A stretch of 64,000 nucleotides of DNA from Branchinecta lynchi (lineage: Eukaryota > Arthropoda > Branchiopoda > Anostraca > Branchinectidae): the NCBI GenBank assembly GCA_023053575.1, contig JAKZAP010000003.1, positions 4,688,561-4,752,560 on the forward strand, given 5' to 3'. The position numbers and the translations under genes were made by a program. Below, piece after piece: positions 35,201 through 47,200 of the stretch (the first letter of the stretch is position 1; every line of letters begins with the position of its first letter). The notes beneath the pieces are model-generated. The model ran no database searches, had not been told where the DNA came from, and saw only the letters and a list, made by a program, of their open reading frames with translations.

Positions 35201-38200
35201 TAACTGATATAGCGGTTTTTTGCTAGTGGGGTTTTTGCTATATTTTTCCCCGTCGAAGTATTTGCCTCTCAGAAAACTTGCCGCCAACGTCCTTGCAGTA
35301 GCATCTTTAGCGGTATTGACTGGATACTACACCGATATTAAAAAATTAAAGAATTTAAAAGTCTGGCCAGGCGCGGTTTTGACCATTGTTAGGATTTACA
35401 AGTCATTATAAAGATGATAAGTAGCTACTGTACCTTACTTTTATTTTTCACGTTGTTTTGTTTTTAGAGGTCTTATTAGCTTGATGATGAAAGATGAACT
35501 GGCCGGCATGAATTATTGTTACTGAATGTTCATGACGAGTACCCCCCCCCCCCCCCATTTGGCGTGTCCACGATTAGAGTATTAATAAAAAAAAAAAAAC
35601 TATTTTATTTTATATAGTCGTGATTTTCCATTGTTCTCTTTATATATCGTAGTAAGGACTTTCGCGGTTCTGAAAATCTCGGTTTTTATCCGGCTGAAGT
35701 ATTTACCTCTCGCAACAATTTGACCGTGTGCGCAGTAGGCTACTGGCTTTTAGCAGACCGGATATTTTTAAAGTACTGGATACTAAGTTACAGTCTCGTC
35801 GGAGAATCAGGTTCTTTTTACACGTAAGAAATCAAATTCTGCATACTTCTGTCGGGCAAGGCACGAAAGCTTCAAGTCTCGTCGGCAAATCAGGATCTTT
35901 TTACGCCGACGCCGACGTCACGCCCAATGGCTTGACACTTTGGATGATGATAACACTAAGACCGTTACAACAATTCAATCTGCAATGATACATAAATATG
36001 TTTTCATATTTATCACTAGAAGGATTAGAGACCGACCTAGGGCTATGTCCGGTTACTTATTTATATTAAATGATCGATTGAACCATGCCCCACGCTGTTG
36101 GTAGGTTGTAGTAGCACTGTAACACACCCTGAGAATATCAAGCACTTACCGGTGACCTGTTTCAAGGCCGACATGTGCTGCACGGGTCGCCCGACAAGAT
36201 CAACTCCATTTTGCTTCGGGTTTACGTCCTCGTATACTTGGGTGCTTTGTATCGGTCCGTGAGCTAGTTCACGAATAACGCTTGTCTCAAGTCGGTTCGC
36301 TACTCCCATACTGAATAGCTCCTTGCAGACGAAGTTGTAAAACTTGAAGAAAAATCTAAAAATGCAGAGGCAGAGTTATATTCAGAGTCGTCACTTATGG
36401 GAGGGGGCAGTGCCCCTTCCCTGGCTTTCCAAGGAAGACTAGAGATCCCCACGAAAAATAATAAAATCCGCAAAAAACTAAGTGATTTGACGGGCAGCTG
36501 CGTCAAGTGGATCTTAAGAAGGTCCCTCACCAAGCTTTGGCCTTTTTGAGACAACCTAATGACCCGGAACGACGCTGTTCCAGAGTTCGTATAGTAGCAG
36601 CAAACATGTGAACAGGAACTGCTCGAGTCTGTGATGATAGCGTTCTAATATATGTTATATGCTGAAGGCAAATTCTTGTGAAATCTTTTCGTCGTGTTTA
36701 ACTGGAGATTTCTTTTTTTATGAGGCCTTCTTTTTTCATTATGCATTGTACGTGCTTCTTACATAATGTTTCATGCTTTCGTTTAAAGTTAAATTTAAGT
36801 TGGTGCAATTATATTATTATTCAGATATTATACTTTCCTACAAAAGGCTAATCGGTAATACAAACAGACGTGTATTCCGTCAAGCCCAAGTCGCCTCAGT
36901 TTCTTGTTATGGCACTTGCAGCTTCACTCAAGTGCCATATACCGGTCACTTTCCGGCCTGTCTGTCGATCTGCCGGTCGGCAAGGCCCCTGTTCTCGAGT
37001 TAGGGTACTTCCAGAAGTGCTAGGACGATGAAAATTGGTAGGCATATCAGGGACCCGACCAAACCAACTTAGAAATAGGCACTTCCACGATTCGACCACC
37101 GTGGGGAGAGTGGAGAGAAGAGGAATCCGGAATGTCGAGGTATGAATAACTTTGGAACGGGTGATCGAATGAAACTTGATAATTGGAAAGACCTCATGTC
37201 TCGGATGTGCCATTTCAAGTTCGGACCGGGTCCGATGAATGTGGGGGGGGAGGGGTGTGTGTGGGAGGGTGGAACCGGAAATCTTGTGACACGCTTAGAG
37301 TAGAGCGACTGGGACGAAACTCGGTGGGAAGAACAACCACAAGCCCTAGAGACACGAGTGACATAAGTGGAAATGATTCGGGCACTGTGGGGGGAGTCCA
37401 TAATTCCGGTGATCGCGTATTACGGTACTTCCAGATGTGCTAGGACGATGAAACTTGGCGCGAATCGTTTCCCGATCCGGCCATCGGGGGGGGGGGGGGG
37501 TGGAGGGAGGGAGGGGGAATCTGAATCTTGAGGTATACATACCTTTTGAACGGGTGACTGGATCTTAATGATACTTGAGATTTTGAAAGACATCGTGTCT
37601 CAAATCTCCTATTTAAATACCGAACCTGGTCCGATTAATGGGGGAGAGGGGGAGGGGAGAACCGGAAATCTTGCGACACGCTTAGAGTGGAACGATCAGG
37701 ATGAAACTTGGTTGGAAGATCAAGCATAATAGACATCAGTGACAGAGTTTAACCGGACCGGGATCGGGCACTGTGGGAGGAGTTGAGGGAGGGCGGGGGG
37801 AATTCCGTTGATTGCGAACTAAGGTACTTCCAGACGTTCTAGGACGATGAAATTTCGCTTCGACATTAGAGAATTAGAGACTTGACAAGACTGGCTTAGA
37901 AAGTGTCACTTCTCAGATCCGACCATCCTAACCGGAAAGTGTGTATACATTTTAATGATCCCGATGAGTTTACAATCATTTCTGCTTCAAGAGTTTTCAG
38001 TGCAGATGATTTCTAGCGCCCTTAAAGTGCACATCATCACAGCCAAATGCAAAAGCAAATGGTTTTACGAACGATACGTTCTAGTGATTTCCAAGGGCCC
38101 ACGATGATTCTTATCTCAAGGGTTTTGCCTACAAATGATCACAACAAACCCACGAATTGACGAATTCCTACTTTCATCCTCTGACCCAGCCTTGCAAGTG

Positions 38201-41200
38201 CCATGTGAGCTTCTAGCTCTTGTTTTTATTAATTAATTACTATTTCATGCTGAGGCCGGTTTGAAATGATAACTGTAGCTTTCAGTCAGCAAGTATTCTT
38301 TTTTGTTAAAGGGCAGTAAAAAGTAAAACAATAGGATAAATAAAAAACATTCATCTTCCCAAACAATTATAGGAGGTTAGTACCCACCGACAGTGGATCG
38401 TATTTTCTCGAATTTCTTCATAGTTTTAAGTCACTTCAGCCTTTTATTTTTCGAACCGACATTTCCCGCTCAAAACTTTCGAGCTTACCACTACCTACCA
38501 TGCTCTTGAGTATAGAGAAATATAGAAGACTTACCCAAGGCACAGCGACTGGCGGTAAGCTACCATCCCGCCAGGGGCTGAAGGTAAGAGGGGAAGATCT
38601 TCAATCAGCGATTCTAGGGCAGTGTCAACAATGCTGCTTTTCCATTCCCTGAAAAACAAAGAGACAAAAATAATGACTTAATTGAAAACTATAGTAGCAT
38701 ATAGCCAATTTGCACTTTCATAATAATCAGTAAGTCACAATAGCCTACATATAAATGTTAAAATAGAATAAAGGAAACACCTGTTATGCTTTCGCGTTAT
38801 CCACTAGTTGCATTTTGCAGATACCATGGCATCTGTTCCCACGGTAACTGGATCTGCAATTAGTCGTTTTTGCAGTTACCGTGGTATCTGATATACTGTC
38901 ACTCTGTAAAACGAAAATTGCCGAAATTGCGCTTTTCGAGGTCATCCCAAAAGAAAAACTGATATTCAGTCACATCACTAAGTGCCAAACTTCTTTCCCA
39001 CAATTTTACAAAAATTGATGAAAGTGAGCTGACTTTTTGTGATACCACGATCAGTTACCACGGTCGGACCGTGATATCTGAATGTCAGATACCACGATAG
39101 ATGGCTAGATACCATGATAACTGCAAAAATACCAATTGACCGTGGTATCAGATACTACGATAACTACAAAAACTACTTTAGACCGTGGTATCAGATACCA
39201 TGTTATCTCAAAAACGCTACTACTGATGTAGAAAACTAAAATAAGGAATTCCTGTATAGGTTTGGGCGTGTATTTACGGGCTGGAGTTATTCTGTTTCCG
39301 AGTACGGTAGTTCGTAGGGGCTCGTTCGGGTAGTAACGGCCTTTGGTTTTCAATGGCAAGAACTGATTTCCCAAACTGGATTACTACAAGAACAAATAAC
39401 GAGTAAGAACAATGGTCTCTCGTCCATCCACCGACTAAAAAATGTTCCGACAACAATGAGCGGAGGGGGACCCATTTCTTGGTCGCCCGTGTATACTCGT
39501 TGGTCTCCGACTCTCCGCCGTTAAGTCATTTACGAAGAAAACAACGTAGCCACTAGCGAGGCGGATGTTCTGGCCTGTTCACACGGGAAGGAAACAGCGT
39601 TGATTTTGTTTGAGTTGACGCTGGCGTCTGATTAGTGAATATTGGTGATGCGAAAAACAAAAAGCGAACTTGACGATGGTCATTCATAGTCGCTTTTGTT
39701 ACACCATGACCATACGTATGAAGATTGAAATCCCTTGTGACATTCCTTTTTATGTCTCTCGGGAGAACCATACAATGCAAACCGGGATTTGAAGCACACT
39801 CACTGAAGTCATGACCCATTGAGTTTCAACATCTTTGTCAGACGAGTGTAAACTAAGAGTAACGTAATTAAGGCTCTCGAGGATTACTGAAATTACCGAA
39901 ATGGTAGAATAGCATGGAATAGTCAAAATAATACCAGTAGGTGAGTGTATATTTTGTGTTTTTTCTTCTTTTTTTCCGAAATGTATAATTGCATACATTT
40001 CAATTTAGTGAGTTAGATTTCGATTCAGTAGTTAATCGAAAGACGAAAGTTCACCTCAACTTGGTCTATCTCGTTTGTCTTTTAGTTCACTACTTACAAA
40101 TAATTCGATGTCAACGGTGTATTTTCCCATCAAAGGAAGTCTTTGGTTTTCGTACTGAGGCCTTACCACATGGGTTCTAGTTTGTCTAGGACCCACATAG
40201 AAGTCCTAGTTTTTTTTTAAATTCAATTCAAAACTGTTTCTGGTTAGTTTGTCAGAGTAGAAGCCTATTCCATTCCATCTGCGTAATATTTGTTCATTTC
40301 CACTTAGCCTATTAAACCTGAAACACGGCATTTTTTTTTAAAGAATCTGCCTGTTTTCATCTGATATTCTCATCTGAGAGCAAATACCTGGAATGACATT
40401 TATCTCTTCTTGTTCTGGATATTGACACCACTTAATTGAATTGACCCCGAAAAGATACAATTTACGTTACCATATATCTTACGTTACCTGTATACGGCCT
40501 TTGGGTTTTTCAATAAGATATATATACAGTTTGTCGTACTTTTAAACTAAATTTGACGCATTTGTAAAATCTGCTTTGCATCAAATGGCAGTTTCTGTAT
40601 ATTTTGATATTCTTAGGAATTTTCTTGTCAACCCACGAAAGCTTGTCTGAATCAATGAGCCGGCAACCGCTGTTTCAGCGCCCGCCCAGCCCAGTGTGAA
40701 CAGGCTTATCACTGCTGCCTCCATTCGATTTTTCTTCCTCAGTGGTTTACTGCGTTACACCTTCTCTGTAGAGGTAACGACTTTTGATGTCCCGGGTAAG
40801 ATCCACCTCCGCTCGTTTGCGTCGGGAGTCGACTCGTCTCAGCTTGGTTGTGTGTGTGACAGATATAAGGAGACAGCAGTTCTTGCTCTTATTTGTTCTT
40901 GATTACTATACGTTCAGCCGCGCTTTTAGCGATGCATCTTTAGCTGCAGAAGAGCCTGTTCAATCTGATCATACGGAAAGGGTGCACGTTAATTTACTTT
41001 CGTTTAATTTTTTGTCTGTCCGTATTGACTATTATCAAACCCTCCTGCCAAAAGCATCATAGCTGATGTACCCGTTTTTAGCCATTGTTTGAATATATTT
41101 AATTGTATAGTGAGAGCAACACTCTGGTCCAATTTTTTTTTTTTTTTTTCTAGTTCGATACCCCGATACCCCTATTATTAGAAAGTGGTAAGGGTCTAAC

Positions 41201-44200
41201 CTGTGAGGTTTTTACGGAAAGTGTGGACCTTAGGCAGAATTGACGAATATGACATTACATTTTTGACGGTGCAAAGCGGATAAGTCAGCTACATTTTATT
41301 CGAGCTATATTTCAGCCCTTCTTGGCAAGGGTCCTCTTCAGGCTCAAGCTTTGAAATGAACTTGTGGAAAAACAACAAAAGATTGTTCTTTAAAATGCCT
41401 GATTTTGTGAACTTCTTCCTGAACATTGGTTGGAGTTAAAGCTGGTGCTTTGATTTCATTCTGGACACGAAATATAGCTCGAATAAAATGTAGCTGACTT
41501 ACGTCAAATATGATTCTCAGTCAGCTTGGGCTGAAGTAACATCTATGACATTACATTTTGGAAAGCTTCGCAGAACTCTTGCCTGGGGCAAAAAAAAGGA
41601 TGGTTTTTGCTTCTCCTCGAGCCAGAGCCTACGGTATGTGAAGTGAAGCGGAGTTGTATAGCCTATGTCAGAGAGGACTACATATTTTACAGAATCATAT
41701 TTAGAAAAATTTAGATCAACAAAAAAGTGTAATCTTCTCACGGGTCCGAAAGTACTTCTATCTATTGTTTCTACCCATTCCTGTTCGTGATTTCAGCTAA
41801 GTTCATCATTCCATTTTTTTTCCACCTGGGATTGCGGTACAGAAATGGTATAAGATATGACTCTTAAACTTTAAAAGTTCTCTCATTGCTAAATAAATCA
41901 GAGCTTCTTCTTTGCTCCTTTCTAAGTGGTGATCTTAGAAATTTGGCCTACGGCAAAAAAATGAACTTTTGAACTAGTACAGCTAGAATTTTTTTTTCAA
42001 CAGCAATCGACAGACCTTGATGAGCTGATCACAGTATATGTCATCCGTTTTTTGGTACAAAGATTCCTTCATGAGATACAATAGTTTGAAAGTTCTTGGG
42101 GATAGATTCTTATTTTACACTAAAAAGTTGCCTGGTACTAGTTTTAGTGTTTTCTTCGCTGAGTGTACAAAGTTAGAGGACGTTCAAATAAGGATACATC
42201 TGCTGTACTTCGTCTTGTAACAAATTTCACAGGACGCCCGCTTGTTCCGAAATCCAACGGTTATCGTCTTGTTGAAAGTCCACGCGACGTGTAAGCTAAC
42301 TACAAATATATTACCTGCCACGTAGAACTTCCATAGTTTTCTTGGCCAAAATCGTCGTTGCGGCCATGCCACCAAAAGCCAGAGCCACATTGTCAACGTG
42401 GCACGTCTTTTCATCACAGCTCAATTTTATCCTCATGCCGGCGTTGACGATAGCGATATCGTCGTCACGTCGACGGGATTGCTTGAATGCGAAGACGTAC
42501 TCGTTCTGCAAATAACGGAGAGCTAAAACTGCGATAAAGTATTAAATATTTATACTGTAGACTTGGTGATGATAAAAGAAGGACCTGAACACAGACGTAT
42601 ATTTTCTGCGGATGCAGGGGGAGGGGGGGGGGGTAGACGATGATCGGAAGATTTCACTTGAAGAGGATTCCTAGCACCCTTAAAGTGTGCATTCTCACCG
42701 CACAGTGCAAAAATACTTTTGGCCGATACATATTCCTGGTTCCCAAGTTCCCATGCCTATCATTTGTGCCTCGAGGGCTTTGCTTAAAGTTTAACCGAAA
42801 AGGGATGAGATAGGACAATCTAGTTACCCATCACTTATTCATTTTAAGAGGCTTGAAGACCCGAACAAAATGCGTTACTTCGTTGCTCCGCTAACCACGA
42901 ATAACCAGTTTCCATTTAGTGGAATTTCCCTGTCGGATTTGAGGTACCTATGCGCTAGTACCTGCGTTGTATGTCTGACTAAAATGATTTATGAAAAATT
43001 AAATGTTCACGCAGTGATCTACCTTTCGCAGGCTGATCACTGGCTCATGAAACAGCCGCATTTGTGTGGAGATTCAAATTTTCCGCGTCATAGTAGAATT
43101 GCGCTGATAGGACGGTCGTAGATATTCTGAACGTCATACTAAAGCAAATAGGCAACTAAAATAAATAAGTTGGCTTTCGCTTAAATTTTAAATGGGCTTA
43201 AATGAAGGAAAAGCCCTACCGCGGGAGACAATAAGAACAGGAGTCCCACATTTGTAAGAACACGAGCTGGAAGCTCATATGGCAGTTGCAAGGCTTGGTA
43301 AAAGGATGAAAGCAGGCATTTGCCAATTCGTGGGTTTGTTGTGATCATTTGTAAGCTTCTTATAAGAATGACGATGGACCCTTGGAAATCAGAAGACCGT
43401 ATCGTTTGGTAAATTTGTGCACTTGCCTGTGATGATGCGCACTTTAAGGGCGCTAGAAATTAATCTGTAATCAAAACCCTTAAGGCAAAAATGATCATGG
43501 GCTCATGGGGATTATGAAAATGTTTAGTTTGCTTAAAAGTATTTTTTTTTTAAGGCAATCTTGTCGAATCTCTAATTTTTCAGCCAAGTTTCATAGTCCT
43601 AGCAAATCTGGAAATACCTTAACTTGCGACCACCCCAGATACCTCCCCCCCAACTTCCCCCACAGTGCCAGGATCCAATCCGATTCTGTAGATGATTTAT
43701 CTAGAGAGCATTTGTTTGTTATTCCCACCAAGTTCCGTCCCAAAAAAGTGTCCGGATCCAGTCCAATTCTGTAAACGATTTATCTAGAGCAGATACTTGT
43801 TCTTCACGCCGATCCCTCCATTCTGACCGTTTCTCGAGATTTCCAGCCCCCCCCCCCCCCCACAACTCTCCCACAGCTGTGGAATTCGGTCGGGACTTCA
43901 AACACCGATGAAATTTTTTTCTCAGAATAGTACCATGGAGTAGTACGAAAAAGTATCAAGCAATACTAACGATGTCACTACATGCTTCTACTTCAAGGCT
44001 ACCGTGTTACTGCATACTACTATATGCTACTATTAGCAAGAGCGGATGCTACTATGGCAAGACAGGATGCTACTGGATACTACTACATAAGACTGGACCA
44101 GTCTGAGGCACATTAAATGATAGTATTATTTGCTATTACATAGTATTACATGCAACGTTTTCGTATTACTACGCAGGCTATAAATTTTTCATCGGGACGG

Positions 44201-47200
44201 AACATCAGAGATGTGCCATCTATTCAGTTATTAAGTTTCATTACAATCCGATCACCGGTTCGAAAGTTACGCACTACTCAATTTTCAGGATTCCCCCTCC
44301 CTCCACTCCCCCCATGGTGGTCGGATCGGGAAAGTGACTATTTTCAAGTTAGTTTGTTCAGGTCCCTAGCATGCCTGCCAAGTTTCATCGTCCTCGCACA
44401 TCTGGAAGTACCCTAACTCGCGATCACCGGACTGACCGACATACCGACGGAAAAGTGATCGATATATGGCACTTGGCCGGAAGACAAGTGCCATAAAACT
44501 CTTGAGGCACATACGACCATGGAACCCTGTGCAAACATACTGTTTGGCCAAAAAAAAATTTTCAATGTGCAGGGGAAGATGCACACTTAAGTGTGCTAGG
44601 AATTGATTTGTATGCATAACCCTTTAGGCGGAACTGATGAGCCCTGCAAATAAAAGAAGGCATGCTAGAAAACACGGGTCCTGCCCCTCGACCTTTTTCA
44701 CGCGAGCATGCCTGAGAACATTATCGCCTAAATGAAATCATGGATGGACCGTGCCTCATGGTGTGCCCGGTGTTACCACCTTTCTCTGACGAAACCTGAG
44801 ACATTAAGCTGCAACATATTCTGGCACCTACAAAATTAGGTGTTTTTTTTTAAGGTTTCAGTAAAAAACTCATGGATTCTGGCGTTCCAGATTACCCTAT
44901 AGCAGGAGGTAGTATCGGTGAAACGAATAAATCCTTTTTCCGGAAAAGAATTGCCTTGACGTTCGCCAAAATGCTTTGAAATACTTGCCCTACTTCTGCC
45001 ATAAGCGCGACTTCCTGTTACATATTTTTCACAGATGTGTATCTAGGAAGAAGTCACAAACCAGTGACCAATCGCCGAATTCTGCGACCAGTGGCAACAC
45101 TGCCATTTCTTTTTCTCATGCTTTCTGCACCATGCTGTGCCTTCTTTTAGCCAATCCTGACGACCACGTTTTGGCAAATAAAAAAAATCAAGAGCCACGG
45201 CAGATTTCGATACTATATAGAACGAGTAGTGGGGACGAGTAGTAAAAAGAGTAGCCTACTATAGTACTACTGTAGCCTACTATAGTAGGCTACTCGATAA
45301 GAACCCATTTTTTGGAATAGAGCAATCAACAGAACCGCAGTATAAACCGACTGTTGGCTAAATTCGCCTTCTATATAGGCTTTCGCGATACTCCAAAACT
45401 GATTCGCCAGAACAAGATTCCTCAGGTTTTCGCGGCTCACTGAACGGTATCTGGCGAAAACCCTGCCTTGAACAAAGCCTTCTGTACTGGTTTTAGTGGT
45501 ACTCGAAAACTGATTCGCCAGAACAAGATTCCTCCGGTTTTCGCGGCTCGTTGAAGCGGTATATGGCGAAAACCCTATACCGCAGTGATATGGTTTTGAT
45601 TGTGGTGGATAAGGCTAGGTCTTGAATAGGGTCACTGGGACCTTGTGGATAACGTGAAAATCCTCTAAAACCGTCGGGCCTGACCTTAGGTTCCACTCTC
45701 AAAACCAATCAACAAACGGGAGGAGTAGGGATGTTCTAGGTAGCCTAGGGCTCAAACGCACTCTTCTCTTTTTCTCTCGATAAAATAAACGTATACTCCA
45801 CTACTATTTACAAAAGTCTCCATTGTCAACAAGACAGTAAGTTGATGAACAAAGCTTCTATGCTGGCTTTCGCGATACTCGAAAACTGATTCACCAGAAC
45901 AAGTTCCCTCCGGTTTTCGCGGCTCGCTGGAACGGTATCTGGCGAAAACCCTCCCTTGAACAAAGCCTTCTATACTGGCTTTCGCGATACTCGAAAATTG
46001 ATTGCTCCGGTTTTTCCTCCGGAGCGGTATTTGGCGAAAACCCTCCCTTGAAAAAAGCGACGCAAGTTATTGAGAGTTAATACAACAGGAGATTTTAGAC
46101 CGTACCTGTTTCCCAAGAATCACGTAAGCCAGCACCAAAACGCGACTTTAAAATATTTGAAAACCAATCTGGCGAACCCACCTCTTTGGTGAATGGAATG
46201 AATATAGTCCTGATTATTTCATTGACTGCAACGATATTCTTCCTGTACGCTGTGAAGAAATTTCCGTCCATCTGAACCCATCGATCTCCGGCAGTGCTTT
46301 GTAGATGGAGCCTTGCACCGACTGCCATTAGGATTGGGTTCAAGTCTGATATGGGTGAACCGGTCATGATATTCCCGGATAAGGCCTATTATACAAATAA
46401 AAATAATTATTTTTTAACCCACTTATTAGGTACAGCGGAGTAATACAAAATAAAGAAACAAAAAACACGAAAGAAAACACCAAACAGAACATAATAACTA
46501 GACGTTGTCACATTGACACACAATTTTAACCTACAACACAAAACGGTTTCTACAATTGTATCACTAACGTACATATTGAAACCTGAGAGGTTGTATATAT
46601 GTAATCCCTTGGAACGTAGAAAGTGAAATAAAATAGAGCGTGTACCACCCTCCCTACTGTAGTTACTACGTATGACTTCAGGAATCCTGGAATCCTGGCT
46701 TTTGTCGTCCAGGCTGAAACGATTTTGCTATTTTCCAGCGGACTACCATGCCACGAACGAGTCGAACCAATCAAATTACAGAGAAGCGTAATAACCACGC
46801 TTACCGCTTATTACGCTCCCAAGCATGGTAAGCAAATAGTCACTATTAGTTACTACTTCGAGGAGGTTGGAACGGTCAGCGTAGTAGCTTTTGGGGTTGG
46901 AACGGAAATGGTAACTAGAAGGGTGGAACACGCTCATAATAAACAGAAACGTCTAAAATTTGGTTTTGGTGTAGTAGATACTATCAGTTTTCATTATGAC
47001 AGCCGAGCGCTCTATGCGATAAGGCAGCGCTTTATGCGAGAGCGATCTGTGGCGATTCTAATTCTACATTAAAGAACCCATCTTGCTTATTTTGCCTTTA
47101 ATACTTTGCTTAGGTCCCTTATAGTAAGTAAGTTCGTAATTTATATTTCACCGCCATTTCCGAAATCGGAGTATGAATAAAAAGCATTGGACTATGGGAT

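Noticed and set aside
40100..40300. Possible RNA hairpin around CCTAGAACCCATG-like words
   Set aside because: Pairing is short and imperfect; no second copy.
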